This document shows positions 25,053-33,777 of a DNA stretch of 64,000 bases, piece by piece (position 1 is the first letter of the stretch; every line of letters begins with the position of its first letter). The DNA lies in the NCBI GenBank assembly GCA_958366985.1, contig CATXDC010000006.1, positions 1-64,000 of the forward strand. Direction: 5' to 3'. The position numbers and the translations under genes are program-made. The notes under the pieces were generated by a model. The model searched no databases. It was not told where the DNA came from and saw only the letters and a program-made list of their open reading frames with translations. The stretch comes from an uncultured Oscillospiraceae bacterium (GTDB lineage Bacteria > Bacillota > Clostridia > Oscillospirales > Acutalibacteraceae).

Positions 25053-25904
25053 TTATGCTGAGTATGTTGAAGAAAGGTTAACAGCAACATTTGCATCAAC
25101 AGATACAATAGCAACTTTCAGTTTGCCTGCATAGCTCTCACTTGCAGTAAATGTAACCTTAGTGATCTTTGTAAAATCGTCATTGAATGTTGCCTTGATA
25201 ACACCGTTCTGAAGAGTATAAGTACCGGAAGCAAGTTTAACTCCGCTTACACCTATATCTCCTGCAATTATGTTAATGATCTGATCTCTTCTTGCATCAT
25301 CAACAACGCCTACATATCCGCCTGCACCGTTAGACACAGATGAACCAGAGAAGTTATTGAGAGTAATTGTAACAGTGTTTCCGCTGCGTGTAGCGGTCTT
25401 TACATTACTGCTGCTGAGAGCTTTAAGATCAGAAGAAGTCTTTGAAGTGTTGTTTACATTGATCTGATTGCGGACATTTGCATGTTCGCCTGCCATAATA
25501 TCATAGTTTACAACGCTTACTGTACCCTTTGTAACAGTCTGAGTCATTGCTGTACGGCTGAGTCCGCTCTTTGTTACTGCACTGTTGTATGCAGCAATAA
25601 TATCGGCCTTTGAATCGGGCTTTGAAACAGTTGAACCGCCGCTCTGTGACTGATTCTTTGTTTCCTCAGTCTTTTCACTATTCTGAGCCTGAGTATCTTT
25701 AGCTGAATCGTTTTCAGATGAATCTGCCTGAGTATCGCTTACTGAAACATCACTGCCGGCTGCTGTATCCAAAGTATTTTCTTCAACAACATTAGTATCA
25801 GTAGTAGTTCCTTCATCCTCATTGTTTCCGCAGGCCGCAAAGCTGAGCACTAAAACAGCAGCAGAAAGAACGCATAAAAGTTTTTTCAAAAATGCACTTT
25901 TCAT
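25053..25904 (-). CDS. Lipoprotein of unknown function, paralogue of the previous gene
   Basis: This 283-residue protein has a lipoprotein signal (VLSFAACGNNED), then a low-complexity linker rich in Ser, Asp, Thr and Gln (to about residue 95). The C-terminal domain of about 185 residues is shared with the neighbour at 24134-24934. Its C-terminus is strongly beta-type (SGTYTLQNGVIKATF, KVTFTASESYAGKLKVAIVSV). The ATG at 25904 has GGGAG seven bases upstream; an ATG at 25922 is rejected. It is anchored outside the cell by its lipid. The function is unknown. Confidence 0.82.
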   Translation of the reverse strand: MKSAFLKKLLCVLSAAVLVLSFAACGNNEDEGTTTDTNVVEENTLDTAAGSDVSVSDTQADSSENDSAKDTQAQNSEKTEETKNQSQSGGSTVSKPDSKADIIAAYNSAVTKSGLSRTAMTQTVTKGTVSVVNYDIMAGEHANVRNQINVNNTSKTSSDLKALSSSNVKTATRSGNTVTITLNNFSGSSVSNGAGGYVGVVDDARRDQIINIIAGDIGVSGVKLASGTYTLQNGVIKATFNDDFTKITKVTFTASESYAGKLKVAIVSVDANVAVNLSSTYSA

Positions 25905-26180
25905 AAATCGTCTCCCTTTCATTTAATAATTTAATTTCAAAGTGTAAAGATATACAAAATCTTCACAACTTAACTATGCAGTATTATAAAACACATTTTT
26001 TATTTTATTTTTCTATATTAGAATTAAATCCCTTAAATAACTGTTTTTTCTAAATTTTTTCTAACTTCTATGAATAAAGTATGTACAAATAATGAATTCT
26101 TGTGTTCTGATAGTACAAAAACGCACATCTATTTTTGGCAAATATGACTTCACCATTAAATTTATTTGAATCAGATTGTT
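25905..26180. other. Non-coding A+T-rich gap upstream of the lipoprotein gene
   Basis: No coding frame or RNA gene is supported. It should contain the lipoprotein promoter. TTTACA and A+T-rich -10-like runs occur on the minus strand but none stands out. Confidence 0.5.
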
Positions 26181-26222
26181 AAAAATAAATCAATGAGCTG
26201 TTACACTCATTGATTTATTTTC
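26181..26222 (-). terminator. Terminator of the GH3 gene
   Basis: A long A+T-rich stem (AAATAAATCAATGAG and complement, loop about CTGTTACA) stands about 75 bases beyond the GH3 stop. The minus strand continues into T-rich sequence. Confidence 0.75.
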
Positions 26223-26293
26223 TCAATACCAATATATAATTGTCAGGAATAAATTATGTCTTTTTAAAATCTCACTCAAATATCGAAATAATT

Positions 26294-28678
26294 TTACTTT
26301 TCCATAGCAGCACTGTTCATGGCAAAACGCAGAACGTTCATAGCTGTTCTCTGAAGCTCTCCCAAAGTAATTCCGCCCTCTTTGCCCAAGGTTTCAAGAA
26401 GAGTTCTGTCAGGTATTCTCAAACCAAGTCTTCCGCCGCCGGGCATAAGTACATCAACCTGACTGCGTACACGATAGGCGTTATTTCTGATTTTAGGAAA
26501 TTCCGGACTGTGAGAAGAGCGCATCCACCAGTCGGTCATTACATTACCCTCATAACCCCATTCATCTCTGAGAATCTGAGTGCAAAGCTCGTAGTTATAA
26601 TGGCTCCAAACCCCGTTAACCTTATTGTACGAAGTCATTATATTCTGCGGATGTGCGGTTTTCACGCAGATTTCAAAACCCTTAAGATAAATTTCACGCA
26701 GTGCTCGCTCAGTAACTCTTGAATCGTTATAATTTCGGTTATACTCCTGATTGTTGCAGGCAAAATGCTTCGGACAGGAAGATACTCCTGTTTTCTGAAG
26801 TCCCCTTACCGCTCCTGCTGCTATGATTCCTGTAAGGAACGGATCTTCCGAATAATACTCAAAGTTTCTGCCGCAAAGAGGACTTCTGTGTATATTCATT
26901 CCGGGAGCCAAAAGTATATGACTTCCCCTTTGGAGCATTTCCTTACCGACTTCCTCATATAAATTCTCAACTAATTCAGAATTAAAGGTACACGCTAAAA
27001 GTGTTCCGATAGGTATAAGCGAACAGCTGCTCCTGAGTCTTATTCCGGACGGTCCGTCAGTTGTTATAACCGCAGGTACACCTTTTTCCCTGAGGGATGG
27101 CAGAACTCCACCTAAAGCGCCGGCATTACCCTTAGCACCCAAAGGACTGTTCATTTTATAATCTCCTCTAGAGATAGCTTCAAGCTCCTTTTTACTAAGC
27201 TGAGCCACAAACTCTTCCATGGTACATTTGCCATTTTTAACGTCTGAAAGCTTTAAGCCCTTATAACCTGTATAGGGTATATCTTTGGGAAGATTTTTTA
27301 TAATTTTTTCTTTAAGATGTGTCTGAGTAATTGGTGCATCCTTTTCGCAGAGTGTACACTCACCGTCTTTTTCTTCGGCGGATATTATTTTAAATGATTT
27401 CTGAAGCTGTGAAACAGGAGAAAGCTGCTCTATAAGTTCATTTTCTTCCTGAGTATATTCAAAACAGTTTTCAGCATTTCTTACATCAGTTCCTATGAAA
27501 AAGCGATATTTGCCCTTTTGCAAAACATAGGCTGAAGCAAATCCTGTTACACCTGTTTGATCGTAAGAAGCAAGCTGCTCTCTGTTTACAGATAAGACTA
27601 TTTCCTCTTCTTCGCCGGGTGCAAGATTCACTGTCTTTTTAAAGGAAACAAGTTCCCTTGAGGGATTGCCTAAATCACCACAGGGCTTCTCTGCATAGCA
27701 TTGCAGAACTTCTTTTCCGCAATAAGTTTCACCTGTATTTTTAACTGTACATACAAAATCAAAGCCGGTTTCTGTGCTCCTGCATTCTTTAAGACTCCAT
27801 GAAAAATCAGTGTAACTGAGTCCAAAACCAAAGGGGAAAAGCACCTGATCTTTTCGGAATGTTTCAAAATATCTGTAACCGACATATATATCTTCACGGT
27901 AGTTGTTATATTCCTTTGCTCCGAAATCATTGGCACATGGATAATACTCATACTTCTTCACAATGGTATCAGAAAGCTTACCTGAGGGGTTTTCCTTTCC
28001 CGAGAGCAAATCAGCAACAGCGTTTCCGCTTTCCATACCGCCCTGCCATGCTATGAGCACTGCATCAACATCAACATTTTCCAAAAAAGACATATCCATA
28101 ATACTGCCAATATTGAGTATCACAGCAGTTTTTGAAAAAACAGAAGTAATAAGTCTGAGATTCCGGAGCTCTTCATCGGTAATATAGTAGCTTCCCTTTT
28201 CGAGAACGTTTTCTCTATCCTCACCGGAAGAACGGCCTATTACAAAAATCGCACAATCTGATTCCTGAGCTGCCTCTTTTACAAGCTCTTCACTGAGCTT
28301 CATATCAGGATAAAATCTCGGCCAGTGGCCCCATACGCCGTGATTTATTGTATTTTCTCCGCACCATTTTTCGTATACAGCAGCCAATTTCTCATTGAGA
28401 ACAAGGTCAGCATTATTGCGTATTCCGTCAATAAGATTTACAGAATATGGGCGGTTGACATCTCCCCCTGAACCGTATCCGGTATAGAACCAATCCACCT
28501 GAACTCTGCCGAAAACTGAAACCTTTGTGCCTACTTGGAGCGGAAGCATCTGGCGGTTTACAAGCAAAACTGCACCCTCTGATGCCGCAGTCCTTGCAAT
28601 TTCGGATATTTTTTCAGATACCTTGCCGCCTGATGAAATTGTATTTTGTTTCTGTGAAAGTCCGCCAAAAATATTCAT
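26294..28678 (-). CDS. Circularly permuted GH3 glycosidase (beta-glucosidase type)
   Basis: This 794-residue GH3 enzyme has its domains in reversed order. The N-terminus (about 10-260) is the alpha/beta sandwich normally second, with SEGAVLLVNRQMLPL. A fibronectin-III-like domain follows (about 270-410). The C-terminal half (about 480-790) is the catalytic barrel, with ITTDGPSGIR, KHFACNNQEYNRN and the nucleophile region NVMTDWW (Asp716). This permutation is known in Ruminococcus albus and Butyrivibrio beta-glucosidases. It removes terminal beta-linked glucose or related sugars; no signal peptide, so it is cytoplasmic. The ATG at 28678 has AGAGGT upstream; an upstream ATG at 28756 is rejected because it lies downstream of, not within, a good ribosome site. 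It is a single gene with its own promoter and terminator. Confidence 0.9.
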   Translation of the reverse strand: MNIFGGLSQKQNTISSGGKVSEKISEIARTAASEGAVLLVNRQMLPLQVGTKVSVFGRVQVDWFYTGYGSGGDVNRPYSVNLIDGIRNNADLVLNEKLAAVYEKWCGENTINHGVWGHWPRFYPDMKLSEELVKEAAQESDCAIFVIGRSSGEDRENVLEKGSYYITDEELRNLRLITSVFSKTAVILNIGSIMDMSFLENVDVDAVLIAWQGGMESGNAVADLLSGKENPSGKLSDTIVKKYEYYPCANDFGAKEYNNYREDIYVGYRYFETFRKDQVLFPFGFGLSYTDFSWSLKECRSTETGFDFVCTVKNTGETYCGKEVLQCYAEKPCGDLGNPSRELVSFKKTVNLAPGEEEEIVLSVNREQLASYDQTGVTGFASAYVLQKGKYRFFIGTDVRNAENCFEYTQEENELIEQLSPVSQLQKSFKIISAEEKDGECTLCEKDAPITQTHLKEKIIKNLPKDIPYTGYKGLKLSDVKNGKCTMEEFVAQLSKKELEAISRGDYKMNSPLGAKGNAGALGGVLPSLREKGVPAVITTDGPSGIRLRSSCSLIPIGTLLACTFNSELVENLYEEVGKEMLQRGSHILLAPGMNIHRSPLCGRNFEYYSEDPFLTGIIAAGAVRGLQKTGVSSCPKHFACNNQEYNRNYNDSRVTERALREIYLKGFEICVKTAHPQNIMTSYNKVNGVWSHYNYELCTQILRDEWGYEGNVMTDWWMRSSHSPEFPKIRNNAYRVRSQVDVLMPGGGRLGLRIPDRTLLETLGKEGGITLGELQRTAMNVLRFAMNSAAMEK

Positions 28679-28741
28679 AACTCTTACCTCTTTCGTCTTT
28701 ATATAGACTTGATGCAAATAGCAAAAATCAACTACAAAAAT

Positions 28742-28769
28742 ATGATAGCATAACATTCTTAGTTGTCAA
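28742..28769 (-). promoter_or_regulatory. Sigma-A promoter of the GH3 gene
   Basis: A minus-strand TTGACA (28764-28769) and TATCAT (28742-28747) are spaced by 16 bases, about 60 bases upstream of the GH3 start. Confidence 0.65.
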
Positions 28770-28860
28770 TTAATAATCTTTAAAAAGAAAAATTAAGGAG
28801 CCTCAGCTTACATTGGTAGTTATGCACCCATAACAAGCGGCATATAAGGACTTAATTAAT

Positions 28861-28899
28861 ATATGCACTTCAAAAGCGTCTAACTATTGAAGTGCATAT
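28861..28899 (-). terminator. Large hairpin after the five-gene operon
   Basis: Two perfect 13-base arms (ATATGCACTTCAA and its complement) surround a 13-base loop. It sits 60 bases beyond the DUF5703 gene stop and is the likely end of that operon, although no strong T-run follows on the minus strand. Confidence 0.6.
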
Positions 28900-28959
28900 C
28901 AAAAATGTGATTTTAATTTTTTAGAATACGTTTTTCAGCTTAATGCATTTAAGATAACA

Positions 28960-31281
28960 TCAGAGGCTTTTAAACAATTTTCTTAAGCGGCTGAGAAAAC
29001 CGCTTGTGCTCTGATTTCCTTCTCCTGACTGTACTGCGATTTCTGTTTCATCGTTAAATGACATGTCTTTAATATCATTGATACGTTCAGCGGGATACGT
29101 GTTCAGGCTTTCTATTTTTCCATTTTTTCGCACAGCTTCAACTGTAGTTCCCTGGGATGTATGGAGCTTAAACTCTGCGTCCCAGTGCTTTGGAAATGCA
29201 GGAAAAAGCATAATGGCATCTTTATAGGACTGCAAAAGCATCGCCTGAACAGTCTGCTGAGCAACACTGCCGTTATCGTGGTCAGGAACCCAGTCTCCGT
29301 TTACGTAAAAAGTCGGAAATCTGTATCCGTCATGTAGACAGTATCTTTCAGCCAGCTTTTTTCGTGCCTGTTTTTGCAATCCCAGATAAGCCGCAAAAAC
29401 GTTGTTATTGTGCCAGCAGCTGTAATATCCGTCAAACTTTCTTCGTGCAAAGGTATCGCGTACCATTTTTAAATCTCTGCGAAGCAAGCCGTATCTTTGA
29501 TATGGAAAAACTGCATACATCGAAACGTTCTCCAAATTATGTGCGGTTTTCTCCCCGGATTCACAGCACTGAAGTATTCTTTTGCCTTTCTGCTTTTTGA
29601 CAGTTAAATCCGGCACTTTGCTGAGAATTTTTCTGAACCACGCTTTCTCGTCTTCACTTAAAACCGAACTATTAATTTCTAAAAGTCCTTCCAGCACCGC
29701 CTGCAATCCGGCTATTTCAGGAAGAGGGTTTTTAGCTTTCCAGTATGTTTCAAGACACTGTGCGGGTTCAATTTCCATTTTTCCATTATTTCCAACTTTA
29801 TAATGACAATCGTAAAAAGTGAGCACCTCTTTGATAACAGGATACAGCAAATCAGCAAACACTTTTTCATCGTGGGTATAGCGGTAATACTCAATCATCA
29901 TGAAGGAAAGCTCAAGTCCGCCTTGCCAATAGCGTTTTACAAATCCCGATTCAATATCTGCGGGATCTTTTTTTCTCTCCGCCGGAGTAAGTCCGTAATC
30001 CTCACGGTTGAAGCTTCCCCAAAAATACATGGTTTCAGGAAAAAACGCTCCGCCGTGACCAAACCAGGTCTTTGTCATATATTTTGCAAAGCTAAGAGCA
30101 TCATAATACATTTTGAAAAATGGCAGCATACAGTCAAAATCCCCTGATGACAACATAGCCCAATATATCTGACGCTGATTCTGGAACCAGTAGCATCCGC
30201 CCCATGCACGGAAATCCGCACTGTAATTCTGGCTGCAAAATGTATTTGTCACACTGTGTTCTCCGTCTACATTAAATATGGAGCCATTAAATTTAAGAGG
30301 AAAAGCTCCCCTTGAGGCACAGGCTATTGTATAACGCTGCAAATGCCACATCCGTGTTATGGTTTCTGCCTCCTTAGCATCGGCTCCTTTAGCTGAAAGC
30401 TTTATGTAGCTTTTGTTCCAGAACTTCTTCCAAAAATCAACATGCTGAGAATAAGCATCATTGAGCGGTACAGCCAAAATTTCCGCTGAAAGCTTTTTTA
30501 TACAGTCAGTCCACTCAGCAGCAGTTTTAGTCTGAGATGTAAGAAGAACGGCGCAAAGACTGAACTTTTCAGCTTTATTGCAGTGTAAAGCCCTATCGCT
30601 GATTTTTAAAAATCCCTCTGCAAAAATCATTCCGCCTGATGTAACATTCAGAAGAGGATCGCTGTGATTTTCTGTAAAGCCGCCAAGTCCCTGATGTGAA
30701 ATCTCACCTTTCCATATGGAAGTTTCATTGCGGTGATACCAAATTATACTTTCTTCATCCTGTACTACAGTATCGGCTGCTATCATCGGCTTAAGTCCGG
30801 CATGTACTAATCCCGCTTCGCTGTGGGAGCCCTCGTTTCTTCCCCCTTTACGTTTATCACGCTTATCTTCAAGAAGCAGCTCCCGTTCCCTATCTCTCCA
30901 GATTTCCAAAGACGCAGTAACTGTCTGTTTTTTCTTGCAGTCACTTTCGATATGCACCGCAGGGCGATTTGCATCAACCCAGATTTTCATTTTGATTTCG
31001 TCTGTTTCGATGAAAATGGCGCTCTCGGTAAGGCTTAGTTCCTGGCGAAAGTTTTTTGCATTGATAAAAGGACTGTCTTCAAAATGCAGACGAATTCTAC
31101 CTGCTTTTAAAAGACGGCAGTTTTCATCCCAGCTGTCGGTTTTACCCAGATACAGCATCAAGTCTCCGCTTTTATCCGTCCATACATTTATACCTATATC
31201 CCCGTTTCCCGTCGGCATTGAATCCGCTGAATCCTTTCCGGGAGTATTCCAGATAACATGATAATCTTTAAGACTGTACAT
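28960..31281 (-). CDS. DUF5703-type (alpha/alpha)6-barrel protein, putative glycosidase related to GH95-like enzymes
   Basis: This 773-residue protein begins with a beta-sandwich domain (about 1-270) of DUF5703 type, with SMPTGNGDIGINVWTDKSGD and YLGKTDSWDENCRLLK. A helical barrel (about 300-720) rich in aromatic residues follows, for example WGGCYWFQNQRQIYWAML and YWQGGLELSFMMIEYY. The architecture resembles GH95 alpha-fucosidases and neighbours in the same clan, but no tested activity is known to me for the DUF5703 group. It has no signal peptide. It is the last gene of the LacI-controlled operon, four bases after the preceding gene. The fold is reasonably sure, the substrate is not. Confidence 0.75.
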   Translation of the reverse strand: MYSLKDYHVIWNTPGKDSADSMPTGNGDIGINVWTDKSGDLMLYLGKTDSWDENCRLLKAGRIRLHFEDSPFINAKNFRQELSLTESAIFIETDEIKMKIWVDANRPAVHIESDCKKKQTVTASLEIWRDRERELLLEDKRDKRKGGRNEGSHSEAGLVHAGLKPMIAADTVVQDEESIIWYHRNETSIWKGEISHQGLGGFTENHSDPLLNVTSGGMIFAEGFLKISDRALHCNKAEKFSLCAVLLTSQTKTAAEWTDCIKKLSAEILAVPLNDAYSQHVDFWKKFWNKSYIKLSAKGADAKEAETITRMWHLQRYTIACASRGAFPLKFNGSIFNVDGEHSVTNTFCSQNYSADFRAWGGCYWFQNQRQIYWAMLSSGDFDCMLPFFKMYYDALSFAKYMTKTWFGHGGAFFPETMYFWGSFNREDYGLTPAERKKDPADIESGFVKRYWQGGLELSFMMIEYYRYTHDEKVFADLLYPVIKEVLTFYDCHYKVGNNGKMEIEPAQCLETYWKAKNPLPEIAGLQAVLEGLLEINSSVLSEDEKAWFRKILSKVPDLTVKKQKGKRILQCCESGEKTAHNLENVSMYAVFPYQRYGLLRRDLKMVRDTFARRKFDGYYSCWHNNNVFAAYLGLQKQARKKLAERYCLHDGYRFPTFYVNGDWVPDHDNGSVAQQTVQAMLLQSYKDAIMLFPAFPKHWDAEFKLHTSQGTTVEAVRKNGKIESLNTYPAERINDIKDMSFNDETEIAVQSGEGNQSTSGFLSRLRKLFKSL

Positions 31282-31285
31282 TCAA

Positions 31286-33739
31286 TCAGCCCCTTTCGGA
31301 ATTTTGTATTCCTATTTTGCTCATATCAATATTTTTAAAGCCAAGTTTAAAGGCAGGCGAATCCGGCAAAAGCTCATAATTTCTGTTTGCGGGATCTTTA
31401 AACATGGGGTCTGATATAATGCTTTCGCTGTCAAATCCCGTTTCCTCAATAAATTTTTTAAGATCAATATCTTTTGATGGGTCGTTATTATTCTTTGATA
31501 CAGTGAGCTTTCCCTTAGTGTTGTAATAAATGTTTCTGTCGAGATATTTGATATAGTTCCCATTTTGATTTTTTGCCGCAGTTGTGTCATAGGTATATAC
31601 CCGCCTGTCACAGCTTCCGTTTTCGATAAACGCACCGTCCTCGCCTATTCCGCCTTTGGGATCGGCATAAACAATGTTATTCATAAATATCTGATCGCTA
31701 CACGGCTCGTCATAAGGGGAAATATTTGCAGCACCCTGATGAGTGTTTGTGACGTCGAAAATATTATTTCTTACAACAATACCGATAGACTTCATAAAAG
31801 TAGAAGCATCGCTGCCTTGCTTTCCGGATTCATAAACAATATTGTTAGTCACTGTAAAGTAATGGGTTGCATCATCAAGGAATATGCCGTGACCTTTCCA
31901 GTTTACCGTAGGCTTTCCGTTGTAGTAATTGTAGACAAGGTTATAATCCGCAACGTTTCCTCTGCCGGGGCCCCATGCTTCTATTCCTCCGCCGTCAAGG
32001 GAATTTTTGCCTGCATCAAAGATTTCATTGGCCTGTATGAGATTATTTCTTGTGTGAAGATAATCAAAATGCTCATCAAAAGAAATTCTGCCGTCCTTAT
32101 TTATGCCGCAGTCCGTCGGCCAGCAGTGATAGCGTGCTCCCTTAAGACTGATGCCGTAACGTGGAGTATCATAAATCAGGTTATTGCATATGCAGTTGTG
32201 TCCGCTTCCCAGCAGATAAATGCCTGCGCCGTTAACTGCAAACATACCTACCTTTGAAATTTCATTGCTCTTTATATAATGGTGCTTATTGTTGTACACA
32301 GGAGTATCAATCCAGTTTCCGCTGCAATGGATACCTGCAAAGCCCATATTTTCAATGCGGTTTCCGAAGATGCTGTTTCTTGTGCTGCTTCCCTTTACGG
32401 AAATACCGTTCAATGCACAATTATCGATTTTGTTATTGGCAATTGTACATTCCGAGCAGTCAACAAGACAAACTGCGCCGTGGATATTTTCCGGTCCGTC
32501 ATAGCCCTCTTTTCCACGTCCGCCCTGAGCGGTAAAGTTTTCGTCACGGTCAGTAACGGAAAAATGAAGGTTTCTTATTGTTATACCACGGACATTTTTA
32601 AGAAAAAAAATATTTTTAACAGTAGGCACTATAATTTCATGATTCTCCGGATTTTTAAAATAAACATATCCGTTATCCGAAAGTGCCCAGTCGCCGTCTT
32701 TTTTGATAAAGTTTACTGCTCCCAGAAGATAATTTGCTTTGCCTGAAAACTTGCTTTTGGGAATAAGAGTTTTAAAACCGAAAAGTGTTTTCCTGACTTT
32801 TAAAATTTCGCTGAACCAACCGTGAGAATAGTAAGCGTAAACATTTGATCCGCTGAAACGGCTGAACAGTCCGGCAGAACCTTTGGCAGGCATTTTCAGC
32901 CTTCCGTCCACACACAGATATTTACAGTTTACATTTTCACCTACATAAGCTTTTTGCAAACCCTTTTCTGCTTTCTCCCAGTCTGAAAGTACTTTACCGC
33001 CTATAATGTGAACATTTTCATTATTGTATGCGGAATAAACAACGTGATGTGTATGAGGAAAACAGTCCGCTTCATTAAATTCAATTTCTTTTTCAATATA
33101 ATAAGTTCCCTCACGCAAAAATACAGTGATGTTTCCCGAAAAGCCTTTTTTAATAAAGCCTCTTACTGCGTTTTTGGCTTTTTCAATGCTGCCAAAGGGA
33201 TTTTCCTTTGTGCCGTCGGCTTTTTCGCTGCCACCTAGTGAAACAAAAATTTCCAAATCGCTTTTTTCATCACCGAAATACGCAGCAGTTTCAAAAACAT
33301 TTCCGGATGCTTTGCAACTTTGAATTTGTCCCATATTAAGTCCCACAACTATACCACAATTACACGTTGCAGAAATTTCTGCGCTCACAGAGCAGTTCTC
33401 AATTGTTCCTTCGTTAACTCCCGCAACTGCACCAACACAGGATACGCCTAAGAGCTTTGCGTTTTCAATATGCAAATTTTTTATTGTTCCGACATTGTAC
33501 GCAAATAGTCCCACATACTGCGTCTCGGTTTCTATTAAAAGAGAAAAAATACAGTGGTTCTGACCGTCAAAAACACCTGTGAAAGGCTCAAACTGACCGC
33601 CTATGGGTCTGAATTCACCGTCAAGAGTTATATCGTTTTCCAAAACAAAATATGATGAAAGATGCTCGAATATCTGACTTAGCTCACGAGAATTTCGTAT
33701 AACATAGGGATCTTCTTTTGTTCCGTTACCGGTAAACAT
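31286..33739 (-). CDS. Right-handed beta-helix protein with N-terminal GLUG-like repeats, GH141-like
   Basis: This 817-residue protein has GLUG-type repeats in about residues 1-140 (GVFDGQNHCIFSLLIETE, YVGLFAYNVGTIKNLHI, CVGAVAGVNEGTIENCSV). A second part (from about 160) begins with the usual opening of sugar-active beta-helices, GGSEKADGTKENPFGSIEKA, and IGGKVLSDWEKAEKG. A long coil region (about 380-700) with many N-N-x-I and G-I turns follows. No signal peptide is visible. Such proteins include GH141 and related alpha-fucosidase or xylanase-type enzymes and many uncharacterised ones. The ATG at 33739 follows GGTGAAG; a TTG at 33760 is rejected. It is fourth in the LacI operon. Confidence 0.75.
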   Translation of the reverse strand: MFTGNGTKEDPYVIRNSRELSQIFEHLSSYFVLENDITLDGEFRPIGGQFEPFTGVFDGQNHCIFSLLIETETQYVGLFAYNVGTIKNLHIENAKLLGVSCVGAVAGVNEGTIENCSVSAEISATCNCGIVVGLNMGQIQSCKASGNVFETAAYFGDEKSDLEIFVSLGGSEKADGTKENPFGSIEKAKNAVRGFIKKGFSGNITVFLREGTYYIEKEIEFNEADCFPHTHHVVYSAYNNENVHIIGGKVLSDWEKAEKGLQKAYVGENVNCKYLCVDGRLKMPAKGSAGLFSRFSGSNVYAYYSHGWFSEILKVRKTLFGFKTLIPKSKFSGKANYLLGAVNFIKKDGDWALSDNGYVYFKNPENHEIIVPTVKNIFFLKNVRGITIRNLHFSVTDRDENFTAQGGRGKEGYDGPENIHGAVCLVDCSECTIANNKIDNCALNGISVKGSSTRNSIFGNRIENMGFAGIHCSGNWIDTPVYNNKHHYIKSNEISKVGMFAVNGAGIYLLGSGHNCICNNLIYDTPRYGISLKGARYHCWPTDCGINKDGRISFDEHFDYLHTRNNLIQANEIFDAGKNSLDGGGIEAWGPGRGNVADYNLVYNYYNGKPTVNWKGHGIFLDDATHYFTVTNNIVYESGKQGSDASTFMKSIGIVVRNNIFDVTNTHQGAANISPYDEPCSDQIFMNNIVYADPKGGIGEDGAFIENGSCDRRVYTYDTTAAKNQNGNYIKYLDRNIYYNTKGKLTVSKNNNDPSKDIDLKKFIEETGFDSESIISDPMFKDPANRNYELLPDSPAFKLGFKNIDMSKIGIQNSERG

Positions 33740-33777
33740 TTTCTTCACCGTCCATGTCAAAATTAAAATTTACTTTA

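Noticed and set aside
31565..32257. Long open frame antisense to the beta-helix gene
   Set aside because: It mirrors the codon structure of the beta-helix coding sequence, has no ribosome site and no family motifs. The same applies to plus-strand frames at 21116-21658 (opposite VTC) and the minus-strand frame at 61115-61654 (opposite the GH101-like gene).
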